A stretch of DNA of 64,000 nucleotides, taken from NCBI GenBank assembly GCA_963575745.1, contig CAUYUJ010011481.1, forward strand, positions 249,001 to 313,000. The letters are read 5' to 3'. Both the position numbers and the translations under genes were made by a program. Below the pieces are notes generated by a model. That model ran no database searches, was not told the DNA's origin, and was given only the letters and a program-made list of their open reading frames with translations. Positions 1 through 10,155 of this stretch are shown here, piece after piece (the stretch's first letter is position 1; each line of letters starts with the position of its first letter). This stretch comes from Prorocentrum cordatum (Eukaryota > Sar > Dinophyceae > Prorocentrales > Prorocentraceae).

Positions 1-642
1 GGCAAAGCTCCTGGCAGTGGGAAGCAACATGGGGGATCCAGCGCCAATCCACAAACTCCACGAGAACCCTTGAAAATGAACGCTTCGCCGACGTTTGTAT
101 TAGGCAAACGCTCCAGTGCAACCGCAACGAAACTGACTCGAACTCCGTTCCGTTCGCCCTCCTGGCATATATACTTATCCGAAAGAACTCCTTTCGCCCT
201 CCTGGCAGAATGTCTCCGTCTCCGTTTGTGGTTTCAGCTGCGGGCTGCAATCGTACCAGCCCGCCCATCCAATCATCACTCTTCCGAAGCCCTTGCACCA
301 TAAGGGTCCTCTTTCATACAGTAATCCCCGAATGTTTGCAAGATGGAAGTTGCTGGAGATCACAATTTGCCCCCCTCCACCGACAAGCCCCTTGCCATAG
401 ACGATCTCATCTCAGAGATCGGCCACTTTCAAATAAGAAGGTGAAAATGGGGTGGGGTCGGGCGCAGCGTCTCGGCAATGCTGTCTCCACGATACTTTTG
501 TTGAAACTACATTAATAATTCGCTGAGCAATTCATGGTGATCTGTACTGTAGGGTGCTACGGTAAATCTAATTACTAGCGGCGGGCATGCTGTAGCTGCG
601 ACGAAGCTAGCGTGCGGCGGCCTGGGAGGCTTATGAATCCGA
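1..642. other. No gene or repeat recognised
   Basis: I see no convincing reading frame, repeat or RNA gene here. Short open frames overlap on both strands without protein-like composition. The base composition is more balanced than in most of the window. Confidence 0.5.
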
Positions 643-2682
643 AGGGGGAGCCCGAAAAGGGCAAGACCGATCAAAAAAGTTAGGAAGGAATTTGAAAAGG
701 CATCTCCAGAGCTAGAAAGAAATTTCGAATACCAGGGGTAATTCTGCATCTAATCGAATCAGAATTGCCCGAGATGCGCCAGTGCCAGGAAGGTAAAAGG
801 AGTTAGAAAGGAAGGTGACAAGGAATCTCCAGAGTTAGAGAGGACTTTCGAATACCAGGGGTAATCCTGCATCTCAAGGACAATCGAATCAGAATTGCCC
901 GAGAAACGCCAAAGCCAAACAGGAAACAAGTCAGAAACGGAATTCGACAAGGAATTTCCAGAGCTAGGACTTTCGAATACCAAAGGCCATTCTGCATCTC
1001 AGAGACCATCGAATCAGAATTGCCCGAGACGCGCCAAGGCCAAGAAGAAAAAAGGAGTTATAAACGGAATTTGACAAGGAATTCCCAGAGTTACAAAGGA
1101 TTTTCAAATAACCGGGGTAATCCTGCATCTCAAAGACAATCGAATCAGAATTGCCCGAGAAACGCCAAAGCCAAAAAGGAAACAAGTCAGAAACGGAATT
1201 CGACAAGAAATTTCCAGAGCTAGGACTTTCGAATACCAAAGGCCATTCTGCATCTCAGAGACCATCGAATCAGAATTGCCCGAGACGCGCCAGGGCCAAG
1301 AAGAAAAAAGGAGTTATAAACGGAATTTGACAAGGAATTCCCAGAGTTACAAAGGATTTTCGAATAACAGGGGTAATTCTGCATCTCCGAGACGATCGAA
1401 TCAGAATTGCCCGAGAAGCGCCAGGGCCAGGAAGGAAAACGGAGTTAGAAAAGAATGTGGCCAGGAATGTCCAGAACTAGAAAGGAATTTCGAATGCCAG
1501 GGGTAAATCTGAATCGCAGAGACAATCGAACCAGAATTGCCCGAGAAGCGCCAGGGCCAGGAAGGAAAAAAAAGTTAGAAAATAATGTGGGGACTTCCCG
1601 GAGTTAGAAAGGAATTTCGAATGCAACGGGCAATTCAGCATCTCAGAGACAATCGAATCAGAATTGCCCGAGAAGCGCCAGGGCCAGGAAAACAAGAGCT
1701 ATACAGGAACGTGATAAGGAATTTCCAGGGCCAGAACGGATTTTTGAATATTAGGGGTCATTCTGCATCTTAGAGACCATCGAATCAGACTTGCCCGAGA
1801 AGCGCCAGGGTCACGAAGGAAGAAAACACTTAGAAAGGAATGTGGTCAGGAATTTCCAAACCTAGAAAAGAATGTCGAATACCAGGGGCAATTCTGCATC
1901 TCAGAGACAGTCGAATCAGAATTGCCCTGGAAGCGCCAGGGACAGGAAGGAAAAAGGAGTTAGACAAGAATTTGGTAAGGAATTTCCAGAATCAGGAAGG
2001 AATTTCGAATACCAGTGGTAATTCTGCATCTCAGGGACAATCGAATCAGAACTGCCCGAGAAACGCCAGGGCAAAGAAGAGAAACAAAAAAAAGGAATGT
2101 GATACGGAATTGCCAGAGTTAGAAAGAATTTCGAATGCCAAAGGAAATTCTGCATCGCAGAGACAATCGAATGAGAATTGCCCGAGAAGCGCCAGGGTCG
2201 AGAAGGATCAAAAGAGCTATACAGGAATGGGATCTGGAATCTCCAGAGTTAGAAAGGAATTTCGAATGCCACGGATAATTCTGCATCTCAAAGGCAATCG
2301 AACCAGAATTGCCCGAGAAGGGCCAGTGCCAGACAGGAAAAAGGAGTTAGAAAGGAATGTGGCCAGGAATGTCAAGAACTAGAAAGGACTTTCGGATACC
2401 AGGGGTAATTCTGCATCTCAGAGACAACCGAATCATAATTGCCCGAGAAGAGCCAGGGCCAGGAAATAAAAAGGAGTTAGAAAGGAAGGTGAAAAAGAAA
2501 TTTCCGGAGTTAGAAAGGCATAGCGAATACAAAAGGTAATTCTGCATCCCAGAGACAATCGAATCATAATTGCCCGAGAAACGCCGATGCCAGGAAGGAA
2601 ACGGGAGTTAGAAAGGAGTTTGGTAAGGAACTTCCAGAGACAGAAGGGAATACCAGGGGCAATCCCACATCTCAAAGACAAT
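643..2682 (-). repeat. ~125 bp satellite array, minus-oriented half
   Basis: About 16 diverged tandem units, spaced roughly 118-135 bp. Each carries the landmarks TTCTGCATCTCAGAGAC, GAATCAGAATTGCCCGAGA and CCAGGGCCAGGAAGG, with landmark starts near 743, 866, 990, 1122, 1242, 1377, 1507, 1636, 1760, 1889, 2021, 2147, 2280, 2410, 2540 and 2663. Unit length is not a multiple of three, so the short open frames inside it are by-products. Divergence between units suggests an old array. Confidence 0.9.
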
Positions 2683-3760
2683 CCTCGGGCAATTCTGATT
2701 CGAGCGTCTCTGAGATGCAGAATTTCCCCTGGAATGCGAAATTCCTTTCTAACTCTGGAGATTTCTCATCACATTCCTTGTCTAACTCCTTTGTCCTTCC
2801 TGGCACTGGCGTTTCTCGGGGAATTATGATTCGATTGCCTCTGAAATGCAGAATTTCTGCAGAAGTTCGAAATTCTTTTCCAATTCTGGAGATTCCTTTT
2901 CACCTTCCTTTCTAACTCCATTTTCCTTCCTGGCACTGGCGCATCCCGGGCAATTCTGATTCGATTGCCTCTGAGATGCAGAGTTATGCCTGGTATTCGA
3001 AATGCCTTTCTAACTCTGGAAATTCCTTATCGCATTCCTGTTTAACTCCTGTTTCCTTCCTGGCACTGGCGCTTGTCCCTGCGATGCAGAATTACCCCTG
3101 GTATTCGAAATTCTTGTATCCCTCTGGAAATGTATTATCAACTTCCTTTCTAACAATGTTTTTTCCTTCCTGGCCCTGGCCCTTCTCGGGCAATTACGAT
3201 TCGATTGCCAAAAATATTCGGAATTCCAAACCCTGGAAATTCCTCATCACATTCCTGTCAAACTCCGGTTTCCTTCTTGGCCCTGGCGCTTCTCTGGGAA
3301 TTCTGACTCGATTGCCTCTGAGGTGCAGACTTACCCCTGGTATTCAAAAATTCCGTGCTAACTCTGGAAATTCCTTTTCACCCTCCTTTCAGGCTCCTTT
3401 TTCCTTCCTGGCCCTGGCGCTAATTCTGGGAATTATGATTCGATTGCCTCGGAGATGCAGAATTACCCCTTGTATTCGGAATTGCTGTCTACTTCTGGAA
3501 AAACCGTATCATTTTCCTTTCTGAATCCTTTTCTCCTTCCTGGCCGTGGCATTTCTCGGGCAATCAGGGTTCGATTGTCCCTGAGATTCAGAATTCTCCC
3601 TGGTATTCGAAATTCCTTTCTAAATCCGGAAATTCCTTATCAAATTTCTGTCAAATTCATTTCGTTCTTCCTGGCCCTAGCATTCATCGGACAAGCCCGT
3701 GTCGACTTCAGCTTGAAATCAGAATTCTCCCCGACATTAAGAATTCCTTTCTAACTCGAG
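2683..3760 (+). repeat. ~125 bp satellite array, plus-oriented half
   Basis: About nine more units of the same satellite in the opposite orientation. Landmarks read GGGCAATTCTGATTCGA, GAGATGCAGAATT and CCTTCCTGGCCCTGGC, at about 2712, 2842, 2971, 3083, 3205, 3319, 3451, 3583 and 3715. The switch is abrupt at about 2683, inside the part of the unit around CAATC/CTCGGGCAATTC, so the two halves form a large imperfect palindrome. Confidence 0.9.
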
Positions 3761-4210
3761 AAAGTCATGTTTAGAATTCCTTTCCAACTCCCCAAAAATG
3801 CAGAACCAACAATTATCGTATCATCACTCTGAGCCTGCAGCATTAATTCCCGTTACAAGTATTGCTTTACTTGTATTCAGCGCGCGCTACAGCAAAACAA
3901 ACATAAACAAATTAACGCGGTAGCCACAAACTCTACAACATATGGGCCATGCATGGGCGATGCATCCTCAATTGCTGTCTTCGGCGGGGGGACCAATTGA
4001 AGCTCCCCGCCTGCCATAACGAGAGTTGAGAGTAAACCAAGCAAGGAGGCGGGGGGCTCGGAAAAAAAAGGCGACGAAGGCAACGTGCGCTAAGGGCGCA
4101 AAAGGAAAAGGTTGGACTTAACGATAGCAGTGAGGTGAGTGTCAAAACCTCCCCAACAAATCTGACCTGCGGAACACTGCGCGTCAGCTTTGGGGATCTT
4201 GAAGGCCAGG
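3761..4210. other. Unassigned spacer
   Basis: Relatively A/T-rich spacer after the satellite. No reading frame or repeat that I can support. Confidence 0.4.
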
Positions 4211-4216
4211 GCAAAC

Positions 4217-4437
4217 TGTGAAGTCACATTGTGGGAGAAAACATAATATGAATTCACAGGTTGGGAAAAAACAAATGTGAATTCAGATTCCGGAAGAAAG
4301 GAGCATGTGAATTCACATTCTGGAATTTTGCATAGCAGTCTTTATGAAGGGGCCAGAATGTGAATTCACATGTTGAGAAAAACGTAAATGTGAATTCGCA
4401 TTACGGAATAAAAAGAAACTGTAAATTCACATGTTGG
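4217..4437. repeat. Cluster of TGTGAATTCACA palindromes
   Basis: Seven versions of the 12 bp perfect palindrome TGTGAATTCACA or one-to-three-base variants occur in 220 bp, separated by 25-60 bp of A-rich spacer often starting TTGGGA or TTCTGGAA. Spacing is irregular, so this is not a simple tandem array. The palindromes could be protein-binding sites or the core of a degenerate short repeat. No flanking gene is recognised. Confidence 0.8.
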
Positions 4438-4854
4438 GAGCATCGCGGGACCTATTCTAAAACTGTCTCGGGGGGGCGACTAGTCATCGTTTGGGAACAT
4501 ACGCGATCATCAATCGCACAAGCAAGACACACGTTCACTCCTCTTCGCCGCCCCACGCGCGATAAGCAAGAACGCCCGCACGCATGAACGATAATGGATG
4601 GACGGCGCGATTGCCCGCGCGGGCCACGCGCGGGCATGAACGACTGGCCCTCCATGACCGCAAGCATTGGATGCCAGTCGTACCCGATCACATACATGAA
4701 CGATGCATTGAGCATACATGGGCCATTCAGCCCCCATTGATTACTCCCTGAACGAGCCGGTCGCGCGCAACGGCAGAGCAGACTCCGTCGGCAGCTGCAG
4801 CAAGGAGAAGCCGACGAAGTGCTGCGACGACTGGCTCACGATCGGGGATCTACT

Positions 4855-5005
4855 GACCTGTGTCAATCCAGACCTGGGTCAAACAGGCTTTCTGCAAGAT
4901 CCTGCTGGATCCTGCAGGCTCCTGCGCCCAAGCCCGGGTCGATGCACCCATGGCACTGCAGGATCCTGCAAGATCGGGCGCTCTGACTGACCCCGGTTTG
5001 CATAA
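4855..5005 (+). repeat. Dispersed palindrome-rich repeat, copy 1
   Basis: Made of nested short palindromes (GCAGGATCCTGC, ACCTGGGT/GCCCGGGT) between TGACCTGTGTCAATCCAGAC and a right end around GGGCGCTCTGACTGACC. The same order of motifs recurs at 17420-17620 and, expanded, at 55900-56310, so this is a dispersed family of about 150 bp or more. Confidence 0.75.
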
Positions 5006-5079
5006 ACCCCCGTCTCCTGAGCCCCGACACGAAGGAGAAGGAGAAGCTCTGGTCTGGACGGGATGTGAGAGGGCCAACA

Positions 5080-5207
5080 GTCGGCGGAGGAAGAGGAGGG
5101 GGAGGGCGCAGGAGGAAATAGAGGCAGGGGGCGGGAGGAGGCAGAGGAGGAGAGAGAGGAGGAGAAGGGAGGAGAAAGAGGAGGAAGAAGAGGAGGAAGA
5201 GGAGATC
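5080..5207 (+). repeat. Purine (GGA/GAG) tract
   Basis: About 125 bp almost free of pyrimidines on the plus strand. Reading frames through it are Glu/Arg or Leu/Ser runs and are not counted as genes. Confidence 0.8.
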
Positions 5208-5569
5208 CACGATCCGCCAAACGATTGGGGCGTGTCAGTGGGAGCGCGCAGACCGAACGGCCACGCGAACCAGTGCTCTCGTCATCCCTTACATGTTACA
5301 TCCTTCCCTATATCATATGTACATCCCTTCTCCTCTCTTACTGTTTCCATTCCCGAGCGCAGGCTCCGCAGGGGCCTCACCACATCCGGGCCAGCGCCCC
5401 GCACAACACCACTTGCGGGGCCCATCTGGCCAAGCACCGAATCGGCTTCGACGACTACTCCAGATTTCGTGATAAAAGGGAGGGGGTCACAACCCTCCCA
5501 GACGAGAAGTTTTAGACCCCCCCAGACCATGCATGAAAGGGCGGCTCGAATCAGACCCCCCCCCCACAT

Positions 5570-5914
5570 GTGACCCACCTCCCTTTGTTATGGAATCCGG
5601 AAACCAGCCAGGCACAAGACGACCGCGTCGACTGCCCAGCCTGCCTGGCGCCGCAGGGCACGGGAAACGAGAGCTGCAGCGCCCACGCCTTTACGAGCAG
5701 CATCCGCACGTTACCGACTCGACCCGCGCACGCACCCCACGAGCTCGGCTTAAGCACGCCGGCTACCACAAGCGCACCACAGCGCACAGCAGCTACCGCG
5801 ACACCCACCTCACGCTTCAACCATGCGGACGTCGTGGAGTTCAACTGCGAGCGGATGGGGAACGACACTGTCACAGTGGAGGTCCACATCGAGCCGCCCA
5901 GAAAGCAGGCCGAC
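5570..5914 (+). CDS. Unknown protein fragment ending at a TIR element
   Basis: Open frame whose last third (around FNCERMGNDTVTVEVHI) is clearly protein-like. It reads directly into the TIR element at 5915, which supplies foreign codons and a stop. Past the element, protein-like sequence resumes near 6104 in another frame. The first 60 or so codons are Ala/Thr/Pro-rich and less convincing, so the true start is unknown. Confidence 0.4.
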
Positions 5915-6095
5915 TACAGTCGGGGCGTTGACCTAAGGAACCCTAAATAAGGAACGAGGCCCCTTTTTTTCCATAAGTTAAACTTCGATTTCGTATCGAA
6001 GACCTAAGGAAAGTCTGAGGCAAGCTGTGCTTCACTTAAGGAACGCGGAGCCCCTCCCCAACGAAAAGGGTTCCTTCTTCAGGGCCCCGACTGTA
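5915..6095. mobile_element. Short TIR element (MITE-like), copy 1
   Basis: Ends are exact inverted repeats, TACAGTCGGGGC at 5915-5926 and GCCCCGACTGTA at 6084-6095. A second copy lies at 44632-44811 and shares the interior (GACCTAAGGAACCCTAAATA, TAAACTTCGATTT, GAAAAGGGTTCCTTCTTCAG). Two readings of the target duplication are possible: TA with CAGTC termini, as in Tc1/mariner MITEs, or the 6-base GCCGAC found at 5909-5914 and 6097-6102. It has no coding capacity and sits inside the decayed reading frame. Confidence 0.85.
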
Positions 6096-6103
6096 CGCCG
6101 ACA

Positions 6104-7075
6104 TCCACCACACTGGCAATTGGAGCGGGTCTCGCACGCCGGAAGAACCACAGCTGGATGGACCAGTGGGCCAATGAGCACCCCGACAAGAGCTGGGGTC
6201 GCAGCTACAGCCACAACAGCAATAGCCTCAACGGCAAGGACAGCCACCACACCGATAAAGGAGAGACCGCGAAGGACGACATCGAGCCCGACGATCGGAC
6301 CCCAGAAGGCAAGGAGAAGCCCAACAAGGGCAACGGCGAGGCAGAGCACCAACCCGATGGCGAAAAGCAGAACAAGAAGGAGGATACCAAGAACTACAAC
6401 AACCGCATTGCCAACACCATCAGCAAAGCCATGTCCATGCGGAGGATCGACGCCACCATGAGGCACGACTGGGAGCTACCGCCCAACGATCCTAAGTCGA
6501 GCGACGACTGTCAAAAGCTCAGGCACATCGAGATGAAGCGGGCCGCAGCAACCATTATCAAAAACAATGCAGCAAGACTTTCTACCACAGACGCCGTGTC
6601 ACAGATCGCCTTCATCAAGGCCATGATTCTCAACAGTGTGTCCTTGGCACAACAGACAAGGAAGATCGAGACAACCAAGCAGACCATGGAGGACTTCTAC
6701 GAACGAGCCAAGATCCACCTACAACAGGTAATGGTCTACATGAGCGGCTTAGAGAACAACATCGAGGAACTCACCATTCCCACACGGAACATCAACAACG
6801 CCAAGGATGACCGTTACAGCGACAACGAGGCTGTCGACGATGAGACCGACAAACCCCAACGTGAAGCACCTCCGAAAAGGATCCCCACTCCAGCGTCAAG
6901 CAGACAGTCAGAGGCCAGGGAGACCACAGAGGGTCAAGACGTCGGCACATTGCTCAGGAACTTCAAGAAGGAATACCAACGCATAGCTTACGACATCAAG
7001 ACGAACAGGACCGACGCCAACAATGAGATCCAGGACCTAAATAGGCATAAGAAAAGCTCAATAACACCAACATGA
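6104..7075 (+). CDS. Charged region and start of coiled coil, unknown protein
   Basis: Longest single open piece of the decayed gene, 305 codons from ATG at 6158 and about 18 more open upstream. The N-terminal ~90 residues are very rich in Asp, Lys, Asn and His. Residues ~90-230 include helical stretches such as QIAFIKAMILNSVSLAQQTR and METTKQ-type heptads. After that comes an acidic linker and the motif TLLRNFKKEYQRIAYDIKT. It stops at 7073-7075, but coiled-coil sequence carries on in other frames, so the stop is best read as a frameshift artefact. Function unknown. Confidence 0.55.
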   Translation, partial: STTLAIGAGLARRKNHSWMDQWANEHPDKSWGRSYSHNSNSLNGKDSHHTDKGETAKDDIEPDDRTPEGKEKPNKGNGEAEHQPDGEKQNKKEDTKNYNNRIANTISKAMSMRRIDATMRHDWELPPNDPKSSDDCQKLRHIEMKRAAATIIKNNAARLSTTDAVSQIAFIKAMILNSVSLAQQTRKIETTKQTMEDFYERAKIHLQQVMVYMSGLENNIEELTIPTRNINNAKDDRYSDNEAVDDETDKPQREAPPKRIPTPASSRQSEARETTEGQDVGTLLRNFKKEYQRIAYDIKTNRTDANNEIQDLNRHKKSSITPT

Positions 7076-7142
7076 CACGCGATTGGAAGCAACCGTGGCA
7101 TAAGAGGTACCACAACGAGCTTCTGACCGAGATCCAGAGCGC

Positions 7143-7520
7143 CAAGCAGACAACCGAGACAAGGAGACAGCGCTCGAAAGGACCGATGAGGAGCTGGAGG
7201 AGGCCATCAGGAATGCCAACGCCAACGTTCACATCCAACGCGCACTTTCTACTGAGAGGCTGAAGAAAGAGCTCCTAGAAACACAGAGGAAGCTCGCCGA
7301 CAGCAACACCGGCCGAGCCAACATGGAGAAGCAGTTCAGAGAGGCGGCCAGTATTGCGGACGAAAAACAAAGGTACGACAACATGAGGATGGAGGCCGAG
7401 CAGCAGACCGCCAACATAGAAGCAACAGCGGCAGAGTCTCACACCAGGGACCGCCACGAACACACCCTGGTGCACAACAAGTGGGGTGGCGCGGAGAACA
7501 GGAGTCTACAAACACAATGA
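7143..7520 (+). CDS. Coiled-coil segment in a shifted frame
   Basis: Uninterrupted Glu/Lys/Gln/Arg/Ala-rich helix with heptad-like spacing (for example ERTDEELEEAIRNANANVHI and RLKKELLETQRKLAD), ending at TGA 7518-7520. It overlaps the previous piece by about 75 bases in another frame, as expected from an indel. It is a continuation of the same protein rather than a separate gene. Confidence 0.5.
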   Translation, partial: QADNRDKETALERTDEELEEAIRNANANVHIQRALSTERLKKELLETQRKLADSNTGRANMEKQFREAASIADEKQRYDNMRMEAEQQTANIEATAAESHTRDRHEHTLVHNKWGGAENRSLQTQ

Positions 7521-7536
7521 CGACTAACTACAGGAA

Positions 7537-8065
7537 ATGCACACGGAAGCCACCCTCCAGCATGTGCAAGAAGAGTGCCCACAACGAATGACCAACATGG
7601 ATCGTCTTGTCGGGATCAGGGAGGCTGAGCGGGCACAAGAGGAGGAGCACTACCTACATAGAGTACTCACCGACAGGAACACAGGCGAGCAGCAGGCGCA
7701 TCACAACTTGCGAAAGGCTGAATGACGGCGTACAACTCATGGAACAGAGGGCGGAACTGGGCACAACAGAACAACAGCATGCACTGCGACAGGAGGTACA
7801 CAACTGCCGCCAAGAGGAGACCCCATGGAGGAACCTGAGGGACACCAACGAGATGCGCACCGAAGAAGCAACCGAAGAGCACCGTCAAGCCCGACAGGAT
7901 TGCGACGAGGCCCACGAACGCCCGAGCAAGGTGGAGATGGCGGATGCTCTCCAGCAGGCCCACAGCACGGCGACTGCTGCCGACGACGAAGACTTCACAT
8001 TCCTTCAGCCAGTGCGGCCTATGCCACAACATCCGCTGGAGGACGGAAGCGCGCAAACAACGTAA
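7537..8065 (+). CDS. Further coiled-coil segments, two frames
   Basis: 7537-7725 continues the helix in one frame (IREAERAQEEEHYLHRVLTD). From about 7722 it moves to another frame that runs to the stop at 8065 (RQARQDCDEAHERPSKVEMA, then an acidic end near DDEDFTFLQP). Together they extend the coiled coil by roughly 175 residues. No catalytic motif seen. Confidence 0.45.
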
Positions 8066-8384
8066 TCGCAGTCCGACGACATGACTGGGGTTATGTTGTT
8101 CTCGTCCTACTTACGGACCGCATCCCAGAAATAATTTCGAGCACCCAGGAGAGTGTCAAAAGAGTGTCCCAGAGCCCGGCACGTGAAAACCCTTGAGTTT
8201 TGGTACTCTTTTGGGCGCCCGAAATTCTTCCTGGTGATCAAGGCTAAAGTAGGTTGGAGCATCATAATTCTCGCGGCGTCTTCATCACAGCCGGTCGGAC
8301 ACGAGGAGCAAGCCACATGCCACGCCGATCCCGACGAGGTCAGCAAGGGCGCCGAGCACACCACCGGCGGCACACGCCCCGCGT

Positions 8385-8786
8385 GACGAGCCGCACGGCC
8401 CTACGCCACCAGCAGGGACCGACAGCTGCACACCTCCAGCTCAACCCGACCCACCCACGCAAGAAGTCAGCGCGAGCGACACCCCATCGCCAATTACGAG
8501 GAGGTACGACGGCATCGCACCAACTGAACAAATAGCGCCACAGACTATCAGCCCACAACGCTGCCTCATTCGTACGAGTGGCAACCGCTCATCGATGCCA
8601 CCAACCCGCAAGCAATCAGCCCCACCTACAAGAAGCGCAAACGTGCGAAGAACGAGACGGGCGACTATCGGCCCAAACGAGCCACACGTCATTGTTCCGG
8701 CTACACCTGACGCCAATTCAACAACCGACCTTGCCACCAGCGACGACGCAGCCGACGCAGGTGGAGACCCACCGGACTCCAGCTGA
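8385..8786 (+). CDS. Pro/Thr/Ser-rich tail of the decayed gene
   Basis: 134-codon open stretch without an early ATG. It is Pro/Thr/Ala-rich at first and then basic (TRKQSAPPTRSANVRRTRRA) and acidic (DLATSDDAADAGGD). The composition resembles disordered linkers of polyproteins or nuclear proteins. The next stretch, 8835-9020, is open in the same frame, but a stop at 8786 separates them. Confidence 0.45.
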   Translation, partial: DEPHGPTPPAGTDSCTPPAQPDPPTQEVSASDTPSPITRRYDGIAPTEQIAPQTISPQRCLIRTSGNRSSMPPTRKQSAPPTRSANVRRTRRATIGPNEPHVIVPATPDANSTTDLATSDDAADAGGDPPDSS

Positions 8787-8834
8787 TGGTGTCGACGCGG
8801 CGATGGACGACGAACAGTCCACGCCGCGCAAGGT

Positions 8835-9020
8835 GAGTCTGTAACACCACTACAGAAATCCGACCCAGACCGGCTAGACCCACCGCAACGGGACAACGTA
8901 CTGCAACCATCACTGGAGAGGATAATTGAGACGGGCACACAAAGCAGCCCCGACAAAAAGAAAGGACCTGCTATGGCACCGTTTCGACGGACCAACGAAC
9001 CGAGCAGCTCCCACACTTAG
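8835..9020 (+). CDS. Protein-like fragment after a possible splice donor
   Basis: Open stretch of 61 codons and TAG, including a charged helix (SLERIIETGTQSSPDKKKG). It starts right after AAG/GTGAGT at 8830-8839, which is also a textbook 5' splice donor, so part of this may be intron. Further fragments follow in other frames near 9060-9235 (for example FDLVCEGYRLLTRR). Confidence 0.35.
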   Translation, partial: ESVTPLQKSDPDRLDPPQRDNVLQPSLERIIETGTQSSPDKKKGPAMAPFRRTNEPSSSHT

Positions 9021-9294
9021 GGCTTTGATAGAGAGGACGGCGTAGTGTACCCACGACGGATACTACCATTGCCGAGTTCAACGGAGTCACAGAGCACCAC
9101 TACACCAGCACAGGCTACGGATGGGACACGACTTCGACCTAGTATGCGAGGGATACCGGCTCCTTACTCGACGAACGCCAGACCCACCACGACCGGATGT
9201 GGCAGAACAACATATGACAAGCTAGTGCTTCAGGACCCGCCAAAACGGTCATGGACAACCATACCCACCAAGCACGACGAACGACCGATACCCG

Positions 9295-9996
9295 ACCCTG
9301 CTTCGTGCGAGAGGTAACGACATTCGGAGACCCCAGAAAGAGACGCCAAGCGAGAGAAGCAGTTCGTGCTACCTTCACAGTGACCGAGCCGATCGCTGAC
9401 GTACAAAGGCGCACCTCACCACCAAACCTTACAACCACTTTCCCTTTAAGGCTCAGCCGCAAACACAATTCAACCCAACCAATCTCAAATCCGACCCAAC
9501 AACTTACCGTTAAGCCGACCCAAATGTGCAGCAACCAACTGCCCCACCTCAGCACGTGCAACCGACACAGACAGGCGAACGCAACCAAATCCAGGAGCTC
9601 CCAAGCCGCAACAGGCGGGCACCCTTGGCAGAGCTCGCAGCGCCGCAGAAACAGCCCCCCAAAAAACAAGCATTGACCAACCCAACAGCCGACACCAAAT
9701 TGTTCAAGAGCACCGATCCACCGACAATGGCACCATGGGCCAGGACTGACTCTGGCAGCCAGACCAAGCTGGCAAGGAGCCTCACTGGAGACACCGACAT
9801 GGTTCGGGTGACAGCTACGTGCGACTACCAGCAGCAACACCCCGACGCGACGCAAATCATGCCGGCAACCGGCCAGCACGAATCCAACCAGGCCCACGTC
9901 GAAAGCGCATACAAAGAGACCAGCACAGACGACTGGCCACCGCGGGAAGTTGAATACAAGCAGTACCGCAATCTGGGGCGCGCAAACATGGATTAG
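9295..9996 (+). CDS. Last protein-like segments, ending in a TIR element
   Basis: Frame one, ~9295-9530, includes FVREVTTFGDPRKRRQAREA and is basic then Pro/Thr/Gln-rich. Frame two, 9526-9996, continues with Gln/Pro-rich and charged sequence and then YKETSTDDWPPREVEYKQYR. The last codons and the stop TAG are contributed by the TIR element that starts at 9981, so the original protein was longer. Function unknown. Confidence 0.4.
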
Positions 9997-10155
9997 CGAT
10001 CCATGGATTTAGCGCGCGGTCGCCAAATCCTTGGATCGGGGGAGGTGCCCTCCCCAAAATGCGGCCCGTGCCGCCTCGCTCGGCGGCGGAAGCCCGTGAT
10101 TTCTTACGAAAACGGGGCCCGTCGCTAATCCACGCCCCATTAATCCATGTTTGCG
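9981..10155. mobile_element. Short TIR element inside the decayed gene
   Basis: Perfect 15 bp terminal inverted repeats CGCAAACATGGATTA (9981-9995) and TAATCCATGTTTGCG (10141-10155), plus an internal inverted pair GGATTAGCGA/TCGCTAATCC. It is 175 bp and non-coding. I could not define a clear target duplication. No second copy is seen in this window. Confidence 0.8.

Larger units (their letters stand above)
5570..9996 (+). pseudogene. Decayed coiled-coil / Pro-Thr-rich gene, frameshifted
   Basis: For 4.4 kb the plus strand reads like protein in a succession of frames that hand over to one another at short overlaps, while the minus strand gives only Trp/Val/Cys-rich shadows. The order is a short N-terminal piece, an Asn/Lys/Asp-rich charged region, a long heptad-like coiled coil, then a Pro/Thr/Ser-rich tail. 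At least six frame changes are needed. Two unrelated TIR elements interrupt it (5915-6095 and 9981-10155). I recognise no family. A gag-like ORF of a retroelement or a cytoskeletal coiled-coil gene are both possible. I found no reverse transcriptase YxDD motif. The frameshifts could be true decay or uncorrected long-read indels. Confidence 0.6.

Noticed and set aside
643-3760. CRISPR-like array
   Set aside because: Units are contiguous ~125 bp satellites without conserved short repeats and unique spacers, no cas genes are present, and the host is eukaryotic.
4860-5573. 237-codon plus frame
   Set aside because: Made of the palindrome-rich repeat, a purine tract and GC-rich filler, with no consistent protein character.
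9139-9897. 252-codon minus frame rich in Trp, Cys, Val
   Set aside because: It is the antisense shadow of protein-like plus-strand segments with A/C-rich codons.
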